Positions 16,517 to 22,542 of a stretch of 42,162 nt of DNA are shown in pieces (the stretch's first letter is position 1; each line of letters opens with the position of its first letter). This stretch comes from a virus. The stretch spans positions 1-42,162 of the IMG/VR virus record IMGVR_UViG_3300031569_000012, one strand, 5' to 3'. A model generated the notes under the pieces. The model saw nothing but the letters and a program-made list of their open reading frames with translations, was not told where the DNA came from and searched no databases. The translations under genes and the position numbers were made by a program.

Positions 16517-16738
16517 TTATGCCACTTCATTTCTGTAAGCGCTCAGTAGATATCTGTCAATATCATCATAATCTTCACCTTTTTTAAAAGCATCAACATA
16601 AAGGTCTTTCGTGCCTTCACAAGCTGTATCACCGTCATTTGTTAACGCTACCTCACCATCTTGATCGATATCAAAGTGTATTTTATACGTTTGGCTTTTG
16701 TAAGTTATCAATCTGCTTGTGGTTTTAATCTCTGCCAT
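16517..16738 (-). CDS. Small acidic accessory protein
   Basis: I do not recognise this 73-aa protein. It opens MAEIKTTSRLITYKSQTYKI and then turns acidic (DIDQDGEVALTNDGDTACEG, GEDYDDIDRYLL). ATG 16738 is preferred because AGGAG lies 9 nt upstream; a longer frame starting with TTG at 16804 would overlap the upstream stop. Small acidic proteins in anti-CRISPR operons are frequently further inhibitors or DNA mimics, so it deserves testing, but nothing in the sequence proves a function. Confidence 0.55.
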   Translation of the reverse strand: MAEIKTTSRLITYKSQTYKIHFDIDQDGEVALTNDGDTACEGTKDLYVDAFKKGEDYDDIDRYLLSAYRNEVA

Positions 16739-16800
16739 CTCGGTTTGCTCCTGCTGTTGTGGCCGCCGGTGCGGCGGCCTATTCATCGACTTTTTCTTGA

Positions 16801-17526
16801 TCAATCTACATACAGAGCGTTATCGATTCCTAACTTTTCATAAATTTCTTCAGCTAACCAACCATCGCCTAATAAATCTTTGATCTCTTCAAAGTTGTCG
16901 CACACCGTAGCCTGATGCCTGTCTTTTTCACCCTGCCAGCACGTTACGCCGATCACACACACTATATACTTACCGCCTACGGTTTTGTATACCTCTATAT
17001 TAGTCCACCGCCCTTTGTCGTTGTAAGGATCTCGTGAGCAAGCTTTAGCAATTTGTACGCCTATAAATTTGTAGTTTCTTTCATTGTCATTTAAAGCTAT
17101 ATGCTCCTCGACCTTTTCGCCGTTTATTTCAGTGATTTGTTGATCTTCTGCAATCTCTTCAGTTTGCACTATCTCGCCTGTTATCGAATCGTAATCAACA
17201 GTATCAAAGCCGGTATTTTTACTGTCGAGCTGGTCACAGATGTATTGGTTTAAATTTACGCTGTCACCCTCCTCATCTACTAAAATAAAATTGGCTGTAT
17301 ACCCGTCGTCACTGTCGCTACAACCGTGATCAAAAGAGTACTGGTCCTGTTGAGTGTACTGCCAAGACTCTTTATAGTTTATAAAGATGTCGTCTATAGT
17401 GCTGACGACCGCGCCCCAGCCAAAGACAAGTCCCTCATTATTGTCAAACTCGCCAGTGTCGGAAGCGTGCACCCAATCTTTTGATTCAAGTAAATTATCT
17501 AATTGTGCTGTAGTTAATGTTTTCAT
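16801..17526 (-). CDS. Two-part acidic accessory protein of unknown function
   Basis: This 241-aa protein is the first gene of the accessory operon. Residues 1-100 are rich in Asp/Glu/Asn with aromatic residues (KESWQYTQQDQYSFDHG). A very acidic linker follows (about 105-145). Residues 150-241 form a second part with 'YKFIGVQIAKACSRDPYNDKGRW', 'IEVYKTVGGKYIVCVIGVTCWQGE' and 'DGWLAEEIYEKLGI' (quoted in pieces), a pattern I associate with uncharacterised phage proteins. An AGGA ribosome site lies upstream, and the promoter with a palindrome lies about 75 bp upstream. It may counter a host defence. Confidence 0.55.
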   Translation of the reverse strand: MKTLTTAQLDNLLESKDWVHASDTGEFDNNEGLVFGWGAVVSTIDDIFINYKESWQYTQQDQYSFDHGCSDSDDGYTANFILVDEEGDSVNLNQYICDQLDSKNTGFDTVDYDSITGEIVQTEEIAEDQQITEINGEKVEEHIALNDNERNYKFIGVQIAKACSRDPYNDKGRWTNIEVYKTVGGKYIVCVIGVTCWQGEKDRHQATVCDNFEEIKDLLGDGWLAEEIYEKLGIDNALYVD

Positions 17527-17598
17527 AGTCTTGATTCCTATTGTCTGCCGGTAGTCGCCGCCGGCTGTCGGCTGCTAGTGTCTCTAGCTGATAAGATC

Positions 17599-17627
17599 AT
17601 TGTAATGCCCGTGACTGTCACAGTCAA
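17599..17627 (-). promoter_or_regulatory. Strong promoter of the accessory operon with palindromic operator
   Basis: On the minus strand TTGACT (17622-17627) and TACAAT (17599-17604) are separated by exactly 17 bp, close to sigma-70 consensus. A perfect palindrome, TGACTGT-C-ACAGTCA read on the plus strand (17612-17626), covers the -35 element and part of the spacer. A repressor at this site would silence the operon. The downstream leader carries a GC-rich hairpin (GCCG...CGGC). Confidence 0.8.
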
Positions 17628-17707
17628 CAGGATAATACATAAATTTAGTTTTTTTTCTGCGCCCAGCATCTATGATGCCCACCGATTTGACCACCGCAGC
17701 GCGTTTC

Positions 17708-17781
17708 GTTGTGATCCGCTGTGACATTAAAAAATGCAAGTCATTGATTTACAAACGCTTAAAATCACAGCAGATCACAAC
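17708..17781. repeat. Long inverted repeat beside attP
   Basis: GTTGTGATCCGCTGTGA (17708-17724) is repeated in inverse at 17765-17781 with one mismatch across 17 bp; about 40 bp of AT-rich DNA separates them. It ends 12 bp before the tRNA-like att core. It is probably a pair of recombinase or accessory-factor (Int/Xis/IHF-type) sites of attP. A cruciform or regulatory role is possible. Confidence 0.6.
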
Positions 17782-17793
17782 AAAGCACGTAAA

Positions 17794-17821
17794 GCGGGTT
17801 CGAGTCCCGTCCGCTCCGCCA
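17794..17821 (+). other. attP core: 3' end of a tRNA-Asp gene
   Basis: The 28 bases starting GCGGGTTCGAGTCCCG and ending GCTCCGCCA reproduce a tRNA 3' end: a 5-bp T-stem, the TTCGAGT loop, the 3' acceptor strand, a G discriminator and CCA. Compared with my memory of E. coli tRNA-Asp, it differs at one acceptor position. No anticodon or D-arm precedes it, so it is not a tRNA gene. It lies 26 bp beyond the int stop. Integration here would rebuild the 3' end of the host tRNA-Asp. Confidence 0.85.
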
Positions 17822-17847
17822 CATTAGCCCTTATAGAACGGGGCCTC

Positions 17848-18963
17848 TCATGAATCAGCCCTGGCCGTGTCCACCATATGACCACCGTCAGGGCTTTCTT
17901 GACCACTGCCTAACAACTTTTCCCTGTCCCCGCTATTCGAATACTCATCAATAAACTCGCTGTAGGTTCTCAAAAACATCTCTACTGTGTGCCCCAGCTC
18001 TTTTGATGCCCTAGCGGGATCTATGCCCATCGATAACATTTCAGCCGCCCTCGTGTGACGGCACACGTACGGGATTCGATAGTGTATGCCAGCTCTAATG
18101 ATGCTTTTCTGTTTAAACACAGCGTGCCACTGCTCATTGAATCGATCAGTGTCCACGTGATGACCACCGATCGAGTTAATGAAAACGTGACCGCCCTCAA
18201 AGCGAGTAGTGTGATCGTTCAAGATCTTCTGAACCCAGTGCGGCACGAGCACAGTTCTAGCTTCGTGAGTTTTCGTTGTTCTCTTCTGCTTGCGGCGGAC
18301 AATGCTCTGATGAATATGCAACGATTCGCCGTTATAGTCACACCATTTGAGGCCTATCGCCTCACCTGGCCGTAATCCACAGCCGAACAGCAGCGCAAAA
18401 TAAACGAGATACTGTCCGTCGAGCTGCCTCAAAATCAGGTCACGCTCGGCTGGTAGAAATCTGTCTATCTTCGGCTTTTGGTGCCGCTGCATTTTGAATT
18501 TTGCCGGATTGGGGGTGACGCAGGCATAATCTAGAATACCCCGCAGCGGTATCAGAGCGTTGCGCTTGGTCTTGATGGTCACGTCAAAATCAGCGAGCCG
18601 CTTCTTGATATCTTTAGTCGTGATCTGAGAAGTCGGCCACTGCGAAAAAGCCGGTATCCAATATCTGTTTATCAGGTTTTCATAACTCAAATGTGTCGAG
18701 AGATCCGCTTGAAGTTGATCAAGATACTCTTGAGCGTCATGCCCAAACGATCGGCTTAACCCCTTCTGCTCATCTTCAAGCGGGTTTATGCCAAGCTTGA
18801 GCGCCGCTTTTATACGATCGCGCTCATCAACCGCCGCTTTGATGTCACTTTTCGAATGGGGGTTGCACTCGATCTGTATTTCGTGCGAGATGCCGTTGTG
18901 TTTGATTCTGAGCTGGAGACCGTTTCCACGGGGGCGGATTCCAGTTGGCCATTTGTTATCCAT
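17848..18963 (-). CDS. int: Tyrosine-recombinase integrase
   Basis: This 371-aa integrase should recombine attP with a host tRNA-Asp gene and, with Xis, excise the prophage. It has an N-terminal arm-binding domain (KWPTGIRPRGNGLQLR at 4-19), a SAM-like core-binding domain (about 70-155) and the catalytic domain. Catalytic residues are Arg198 (GCGLRPGEA), Lys near 231, Arg302 in PYVCRHTRA, His325 (ELGH) and the nucleophile Tyr334 (LRTYSEF). Tyr299 stands where many relatives have the first box-II His, a common variant in this 'PYxxRHT' subgroup. The gene overlaps xis by 154 nt, as int and xis do in lambda. Confidence 0.95.
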   Translation of the reverse strand: MDNKWPTGIRPRGNGLQLRIKHNGISHEIQIECNPHSKSDIKAAVDERDRIKAALKLGINPLEDEQKGLSRSFGHDAQEYLDQLQADLSTHLSYENLINRYWIPAFSQWPTSQITTKDIKKRLADFDVTIKTKRNALIPLRGILDYACVTPNPAKFKMQRHQKPKIDRFLPAERDLILRQLDGQYLVYFALLFGCGLRPGEAIGLKWCDYNGESLHIHQSIVRRKQKRTTKTHEARTVLVPHWVQKILNDHTTRFEGGHVFINSIGGHHVDTDRFNEQWHAVFKQKSIIRAGIHYRIPYVCRHTRAAEMLSMGIDPARASKELGHTVEMFLRTYSEFIDEYSNSGDREKLLGSGQESPDGGHMVDTARADS

Positions 18964-19112
18964 TCGTCTACTGCCTCCGGATTAATGAATGTGTTGCGCC
19001 CAATTATCTGATAATGAACGCCTCGCTGGAAGTGTCTGTATATCCAGCTTTTCAAAGTGCCGAGCGAGATCCCGACCTCTTCAATAAATTTGTCTTTATG
19101 CACCCATGCCAT
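18810..19112 (-). CDS. Excisionase-like DNA-binding protein
   Basis: This 100-aa protein has a winged-helix N-terminus (residues 1-55: 'FIEEVGISLGTLKSWIYRHF', then 'RGVHYQIIGRNTFINPEAVDEWI'), the pattern of small phage excisionases such as those in lambdoid prophages. Residues 60-100 are Ser/Thr-rich and basic and overlap the int start region. It would bend attP DNA and direct Int toward excision. It lies in the leftward early operon, so excision functions are made together with Int after PL is switched on. Confidence 0.7.
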   Translation of the reverse strand: MAWVHKDKFIEEVGISLGTLKSWIYRHFQRGVHYQIIGRNTFINPEAVDEWITNGQLESAPVETVSSSESNTTASRTKYRSSATPIRKVTSKRRLMSAIV

Positions 19113-19117
19113 CCGGC

Positions 19118-19354
19118 CTACCCCCCTTTGAGATGATTGTAATAATCGTTAAACAGCCAGATAAACGAACACGGCAGCGTAATCAGCGCAGCGCCCAGCG
19201 CTATGAGCACAGACACTGCAGTGATCAACATACGTGTAGCTCTATTGAGTTCAACATCTGCCACCTCCTCTTTCACAACCGGGGGTGGCGTAGCCACGGC
19301 TCGCTCACCCCATCCGTTCTTTGGCCTCACTATCACTCTGCCGTACTCTGTCAT
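19118..19354 (-). CDS. Small membrane protein
   Basis: This 78-aa protein starts MTEYGRVIVRPKNGWG, has a Pro/Val/Glu-rich stretch, and ends with one or two membrane segments (about 42-70: 'MLITAVSVLIALGAALITLP', then 'FIWLFNDYY'). I prefer ATG 19354 because it overlaps the upstream stop as ATGA; a TTG start three codons earlier is possible. Function unknown; see the run of coupled membrane proteins upstream. Confidence 0.6.
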   Translation of the reverse strand: MTEYGRVIVRPKNGWGERAVATPPPVVKEEVADVELNRATRMLITAVSVLIALGAALITLPCSFIWLFNDYYNHLKGG

Positions 19355-19494
19355 CGCGTCCAATCCTCCACGTGCGACTTAGCCGCCTCAGCGCTGCTAA
19401 CAACAACGTCAGCAGCTATTGAAATACCATTAAAATAACAAACACACCAGCCGATCAAGAGAGCTCCTACGGTTTCTTTTCTGATATACCTCAT
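19351..19494 (-). CDS. Very small membrane protein
   Basis: This 47-aa frame begins MRYIRKETVGALLIGWCVCY, a basic start followed by a hydrophobic segment, and continues as an amphipathic Ala-rich tail ending WTR. Its ATG overlaps the stop of the upstream gene and its stop overlaps the ATG of the next, so it fits a chain of coupled translation. Single-pass topology is likely. No function can be assigned. Confidence 0.55.
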   Translation of the reverse strand: MRYIRKETVGALLIGWCVCYFNGISIAADVVVSSAEAAKSHVEDWTR

Positions 19495-19703
19495 GCCTCA
19501 ATCACCCTTCTATCTCTATTGAGCAACGCAACCGAGTTAACAAGATTCAGCGCCGCCCCGCCTGCGAAAATTGCGGCCACTGCATAATAGCCATCACTGA
19601 CCAACCACCTCACCTCGTAGCACAAAAATACAGCAGCTAGAACGCTGACTATGACCATCAGTAACTCGATTAATGACACGCGATTTGTTTTAAAATTAAG
19701 CAT
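19491..19703 (-). CDS. Small two-pass membrane protein
   Basis: This 70-aa protein (MLNFKTNRVSLIELL...) has two hydrophobic stretches, about 11-30 ('IELLMVIVSVLAAVFLCYEV') and 36-58 ('DGYYAVAAIFAGGAALNLV'), with a short loop and a basic C-terminus. ATG 19703 is chosen because it lies at the end of the upstream gene; the frame extends further upstream but would overlap that gene heavily. It may be a superinfection-exclusion or membrane-modifying protein, by context only. Confidence 0.55.
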   Translation of the reverse strand: MLNFKTNRVSLIELLMVIVSVLAAVFLCYEVRWLVSDGYYAVAAIFAGGAALNLVNSVALLNRDRRVIEA

Positions 19704-20085
19704 ATTTAGATCCTCTATTTTCCTCTGTCCATTTCCATTGACCCACTTTTTCAATCCATCCCGCGCGTTCAGCGATCTTCTGAGCCCTAACAACTGTGCT
19801 CTGCGATCCACCTTTTGCATACTGTTTGAGTAGCTTCCCGCTCGGCTTTTCGATCAATCTGTGTTCGAGAGCTTTCAGCATAGGGTTGAGATATTTTGTA
19901 CTCGTTTTGCCGCTGCGGTCGGGAGCGGTACGGTTTCTTGCTGAATGAATATCTGTAACATTTGTACTCGATTTAGAAACTGTACTCTCTAAAACTGTAC
20001 TATTTGGGCGTTTCCGTACAGTTTGAGTACGTTTTTGGGGTTGTACAGTTTCCCCAGCGGGTACAGTTTTGGCCCTGCGTGTCAC
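19696..20085 (-). CDS. Basic protein with Thr-Val repeats and a possible DNA-binding end
   Basis: This 129-aa protein has a low-complexity basic N-terminus with recurring Thr-Val pairs (KTVPAG, ETVQPQ, QTVRKR, STVLES, STVSKS), encoded by repeated GTAC-containing DNA at about 19960-20070. The C-terminal 60 residues ('YLNPMLKALEHRLIEKPSGK' and 'SQSTVVRAQKIAERAGWIEK') look like a winged helix, with the Arg/Lys content of a DNA binder. The start is a GTG that overlaps the upstream stop (GTGA). Function unknown. Confidence 0.55.
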   Translation of the reverse strand: MTRRAKTVPAGETVQPQKRTQTVRKRPNSTVLESTVSKSSTNVTDIHSARNRTAPDRSGKTSTKYLNPMLKALEHRLIEKPSGKLLKQYAKGGSQSTVVRAQKIAERAGWIEKVGQWKWTEENRGSKYA

Positions 20086-20777
20086 GCCGCCGCGCGCCTC
20101 TTTAGTGGAGCGTCCCCAACTAGTCGGCCCCAGAACATCCAGAACCCAGCCATCAATGCGCTCATCATTACAGGCACCGCGAACGCTCTCGCATAGATCC
20201 CGACCCGCTCAATTACGTAGCCGGGGAGGCCACTCTTAGCTTCAACAGCGTCAGTGATGTCGATCTGTTCTGCACGCTGACTGTCCACAGTATCATCAAG
20301 CGCATCCTCAATTTTATTAGATAGGGTGGCTAGTCTTCGTTCAGTGATAGAGCAGGGTACGAAGTAATTGTCGCGCTCGCACTCTTTCATTTTCTTGTTC
20401 AGCATCTTAATCTCAGATTCCCAGCGCTCGATTTTTTTCTCGTTGCCGTTTTGTCGATTGTGTTCGATCCGGCCGCTGCCATCATTAGACGCATAATCAA
20501 TCGATACGGCCTGGATTGTGAGAGATGCCGAGAAGAGGCCGGCAACAAGCACTGTGAGCCACAGCCCGCACTGAGTCGCCCTATCTTTAGTGATGCTAGC
20601 AATCGAGCCGAGAGCGAGTAGGCCGATGACAACGCCGATCGCGACGAGCTGATGCGAGAATGCAGAGTCGCCCGTCGAACCCATGATCGCGCTCGCAGAC
20701 TTATTGATGAACGCATCTGACGTGGATAAAAACACTGCTCCGAACCCGCATAGCAGCATACAGATAAAATTTCTCAT
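20082..20777 (-). CDS. Multi-pass membrane protein with central coiled coil
   Basis: This 231-aa protein has hydrophobic segments near 1-20, 43-62 and 72-95, a charged helical stretch (about 105-175, likely coiled coil: 'KKIERWESEIKMLNKKMKEC') and a last membrane segment near 200-222. ATG 20777 follows GGAGATCAAA, a good ribosome site; the frame opens 7 codons earlier. It heads the chain of coupled membrane genes that runs down to xis. It may act in exclusion or sensing at the envelope. Not recognised. Confidence 0.6.
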   Translation of the reverse strand: MRNFICMLLCGFGAVFLSTSDAFINKSASAIMGSTGDSAFSHQLVAIGVVIGLLALGSIASITKDRATQCGLWLTVLVAGLFSASLTIQAVSIDYASNDGSGRIEHNRQNGNEKKIERWESEIKMLNKKMKECERDNYFVPCSITERRLATLSNKIEDALDDTVDSQRAEQIDITDAVEAKSGLPGYVIERVGIYARAFAVPVMMSALMAGFWMFWGRLVGDAPLKRRAAA

Positions 20778-20835
20778 TTTGATCTCCGTTGTGTACAATT
20801 ATTCCAGCATCGCGTCATGATCTCCGTGCGCGATG

Positions 20836-20873
20836 GGCTGCAATGTTCTGAGCATTGCAGCCACCTATTTTTT
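20836..20873 (+). terminator. Rightward-facing intrinsic terminator hairpin
   Basis: GGCTGCAATG (20836-20845) and CATTGCAGCC (20853-20862) make a perfect 10-bp stem with a 7-nt loop, followed on the plus strand by TTTTTT at 20868-20873. No rightward gene precedes it. In the leftward transcript it is a stable hairpin with no U-tract, so it may protect or punctuate that mRNA or stop antisense transcription. Confidence 0.6.
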
Positions 20874-20982
20874 AGAGCGTCTCCTCACTGTTAACAGAGT
20901 AAGAGGGCGCCCGCTAATCTTGAACCGCCTCACTGATCGCCACTGTCATGATTCAAATAAATATTGCCATCGCTTCTATCAT

Positions 20983-21216
20983 CTAAAACTCCTCAAAATC
21001 CTCTGCGTTTTGTTGTGCTGCCTGTTGCGGGGCCGGCTGCTGCTTGGGTTTAAACTTCGTCGAGATGTATTTTCTGCCGCTCGCAGCTTCGTTTACCCAC
21101 GCATCCATCCAGTACTCGACCCCATTAACTAGCGCAGTGCCTTTGTAGTAGGGGTGACTGTCTGATTGTCTGTCGTCGTTTTTGAATAAAGCGCCCTGAT
21201 TGTTCCTCGGTTCCAA
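20983..21216 (-). CDS. Small phage protein with SSB-like acidic tail
   Basis: This 77-aa protein reads 'NNQGALFKNDDRQSDSHPYY', 'KGTALVNGVEYWMDAWVNEA' and 'GRKYISTKFKPK', a short beta domain seen in many uncharacterised phage proteins. It then has a Gln/Ala/Pro linker and an acidic, aromatic end (EDFEEF) like the C-terminal tip by which single-stranded DNA-binding proteins recruit partners. The start is TTG 21216 behind AGAGG. It overlaps the upstream gene by 92 nt. A single-strand DNA or replication role is plausible, not shown. Confidence 0.55.
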   Translation of the reverse strand: MEPRNNQGALFKNDDRQSDSHPYYKGTALVNGVEYWMDAWVNEAASGRKYISTKFKPKQQPAPQQAAQQNAEDFEEF

Positions 21217-21409
21217 GATCTAAACCTCTCATTTCGTAGTTGAGTTTGTGATGTATTTTCATCAGAGACAGACGGGCATCTCTGATGTCGTCTAAAAGCT
21301 CTTGCTGCTCGATCGGTATGATCAAGCCTCTCAGCAGTAGCGCAGCGTCATGAATCTGCTTGATACTGATGCGGTGAATGTCTTCTACTGTCACTCTGTT
21401 CGTATTCAT
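21125..21409 (-). CDS. Hypothetical early leftward protein
   Basis: This 94-aa frame begins MNTNRVTVEDIHRISIKQIH behind an AAAGGA site and is predicted mostly helical ('AALLLRGLIIPIEQQELLDD', 'IRDARLSLMKIHHKLNYEM'). Its last 30 codons overlap the next gene, and that part (ending LLQRHCAS) is less convincing. Not recognised. It lies in the early leftward operon between PL and the membrane-protein chain. Confidence 0.45.
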   Translation of the reverse strand: MNTNRVTVEDIHRISIKQIHDAALLLRGLIIPIEQQELLDDIRDARLSLMKIHHKLNYEMRGLDLGTEEQSGRFIQKRRQTIRQSPLLQRHCAS

Positions 21410-21548
21410 TCAATAGTTCCTTTATTGAGTCAATGGTACTTATAGCCCTTTGTCGGTGGTTGAATCCGAAAACTACAGGTAGGTGTAAATAACGATTAAT
21501 CGTGATGCGGGAGTAGAGCAAGTGTGTTTCGATCGATACGATATTCAT
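21348..21548 (-). CDS. Hypothetical early leftward protein
   Basis: This 66-aa protein starts MNIVSIETHLLYSRITINRY. It follows a near-perfect GGAGG ribosome site at the right distance, which is why I choose ATG 21548 over the longer frame. The second half contains a helix 'AISTIDSIKELLNEYEQ'. It overlaps the genes on both sides. Not recognised. The tight packing suggests coupled translation. Confidence 0.45.
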   Translation of the reverse strand: MNIVSIETHLLYSRITINRYLHLPVVFGFNHRQRAISTIDSIKELLNEYEQSDSRRHSPHQYQADS

Positions 21549-21648
21549 CCCGAAATCCTCCGATAGCCCTTGAACAAAAAATAATCCCGCAGCAGGTAAT
21601 ACAAGCAGCGAGCAGAAGTGCGTCCACGATATTTGATAACATGCGCAT
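21496..21648 (-). CDS. First leftward early gene: tiny membrane protein
   Basis: This 50-aa frame begins MRMLSNIVDALLLAACITCC behind GAGGAG and has one hydrophobic segment (about 5-26) and a basic hydrophilic tail. A second in-frame ATG at 21642 sits better from the ribosome site. It is the first reading frame after PL, where lambda has N, but it does not look like an arginine-rich N protein. Confidence 0.45.
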   Translation of the reverse strand: MRMLSNIVDALLLAACITCCGIIFCSRAIGGFRDEYRIDRNTLALLPHHD

Positions 21649-21675
21649 ATACTCCTCAAGTGTTGCCTTGAATCA

Positions 21676-21704
21676 AGTATCACTCAGGTGTTATTAGGAG
21701 TCAA
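21676..21704 (-). promoter_or_regulatory. PL-type leftward early promoter with operators
   Basis: On the minus strand TTGACT (21699-21704) and GATACT (21676-21681) are 17 bp apart. Two copies of the switch operator motif AACACYTnAG lie here: at 21681-21692 (spacer) and 21656-21664 (just downstream). The same motif recurs three times between cI and cro, so this is the likely PL/OL, controlled by the same repressor. Transcription should begin near 21669. Confidence 0.8.
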
Positions 21705-21748
21705 GCACAAAGGTGGTATTTAGTTTAATTATTTCATATAAAGCGTAA

Positions 21749-21781
21749 TAAATAGCGCATATGGCGATATGCAGCTATTTA
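21749..21781. terminator. Long hairpin after cI
   Basis: TAAATAGC-GCATAT (21749-21762) pairs with ATATGC and GCTATTTA (21767-21781) with one bulged A, giving a 14-bp stem and a GGCG loop. On the minus strand it is followed by TTACGCTTTATAT. It is a probable terminator or end-stabilising hairpin for the cI transcript, and it separates cI from PL. Confidence 0.5.
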
Positions 21782-21831
21782 ACGCAATAAATATGAGAGG
21801 ATTATTTGCTGGGGCAGACGCAGAGAGAGGC

Positions 21832-21864
21832 AAAAAGGGAAAAAAGAGAGAGAAGGGGGGGGGG
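21832..21864 (+). repeat. 33-nt pure purine tract ending in ten G
   Basis: Only A and G occur from 21832 to 21864, ending with G10, directly against the stop codon of cI (complementary strand C10). It lies just outside the coding region, so slippage in the G-run would not change the CI protein but could alter the 3' end of its mRNA. It could also reflect assembly uncertainty. Confidence 0.5.
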
Positions 21865-22536
21865 TTACTTGCTACCGACTTTGAGAGAAATCGCCTTGAC
21901 GCCAACGATGTTGCTCATATCGTCCAGTATTCGACATTTTATCAACCTATCGACTGATATCGCGGTATAACTCTCATCAGCATTAACCGCCAACCGGCCT
22001 ATCATATAACCGTGTTTAGTTTTGACGCACACAAAATCACCAGGTTCCGGGGTTTTTGTTGTGTCGATCAATATATATTCGCCTAATGACAGCTCAGGCT
22101 CGTTATTCCTGTCTATCAGTCGAATAAAAAAGCTTTCCTCTACGTTAGCGCATCCCATCATCACCGGTAACTCCATCAACCGCCTAGTTCCTTCTCGATG
22201 CATCGCAATGACATCACTGAAAGTGTCTATATCAGCGTATCGTATAACCGGCACTGTTTCTAGTAACGTTGTGGTATAAGAATTTCCTAGGTCTGCGTGT
22301 TTTGAGCTATCTGCTCTAGCGGCCAAGTTCCTGGCTTTTGGTCCTGAGCCGCTTAGAAGCCAGTCTGTATTGACGCCGAGCGCACGAGCTATTTGAGCTG
22401 CGTACTGAGTAGATTCAGCATGCTCACGCTCCAACTTCGAGATAAGCGTTTGTCCGCAGCCAGCAAGGCTGGCGAGCTTGGGCTGAGTCATTTTAAGACG
22501 TTGTCTTTCTTGCTTAATTCTATCGCCTAATTTCAT
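21865..22536 (-). CDS. CI-type repressor with degenerate S24 domain
   Basis: This 223-aa lysogeny repressor has an N-terminal XRE HTH ('RLKMTQPKLASLAGCGQTLI' and 'SKLEREHAES', residues 13-42), a linker, and a C-terminal S24/LexA-like beta domain from about 95. The dimerisation fold is kept (FFIRLIDRNNEP, LGEYILID, PGDFVCVKTKHGYMIGRL). The catalytic Ser of the usual GxSM motif aligns with Asn (about 144-145), the catalytic Lys of the VKRL-type strand is Gly180, and no Ala-Gly cleavage site is obvious. Self-cleavage is therefore unlikely. ATG 22536 is used; the -10 lies only 6 bp upstream, so the mRNA may be leaderless. Confidence 0.85.
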   Translation of the reverse strand: MKLGDRIKQERQRLKMTQPKLASLAGCGQTLISKLEREHAESTQYAAQIARALGVNTDWLLSGSGPKARNLAARADSSKHADLGNSYTTTLLETVPVIRYADIDTFSDVIAMHREGTRRLMELPVMMGCANVEESFFIRLIDRNNEPELSLGEYILIDTTKTPEPGDFVCVKTKHGYMIGRLAVNADESYTAISVDRLIKCRILDDMSNIVGVKAISLKVGSK

Positions 22537-22542
22537 CGTCAG

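Larger units (their letters stand above)
17688..17908 (+). repeat. TGACCACCG repeats on both sides of the att core
   Basis: TGACCACCG occurs at 17688-17696 and 17879-17887, and TGACCACTG at 17900-17908, all in the same orientation and flanking the core at 17794-17821. A further copy is at 18161-18169 inside int. Directly repeated short motifs around a core are what integrase arm-type sites look like. Two of the flanking copies lie in int coding sequence, so coding constraint is an alternative. Confidence 0.35.

Noticed and set aside
17794-17821. A tRNA gene
   Set aside because: Only the T-arm and 3' acceptor strand are present; no D-arm or anticodon arm precedes them. It is an att core.
19960-20070. 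Operator array of GTAC-containing repeats
   Set aside because: The repeats fall in register with Thr-Val pairs of the 129-aa protein, so repeated coding is the simpler explanation. Similarity to the 15956-15977 palindrome is limited to TGTAC.
20833-21132. Plus-strand 99-codon frame in the PL operon
   Set aside because: It starts inside the terminator hairpin, is antisense to supported leftward genes and has no ribosome site.
21769-21957. Plus-strand 62-codon frame across the end of cI
   Set aside because: It reads through the post-cI hairpin and purine tract and is antisense to the repressor. No ribosome site.
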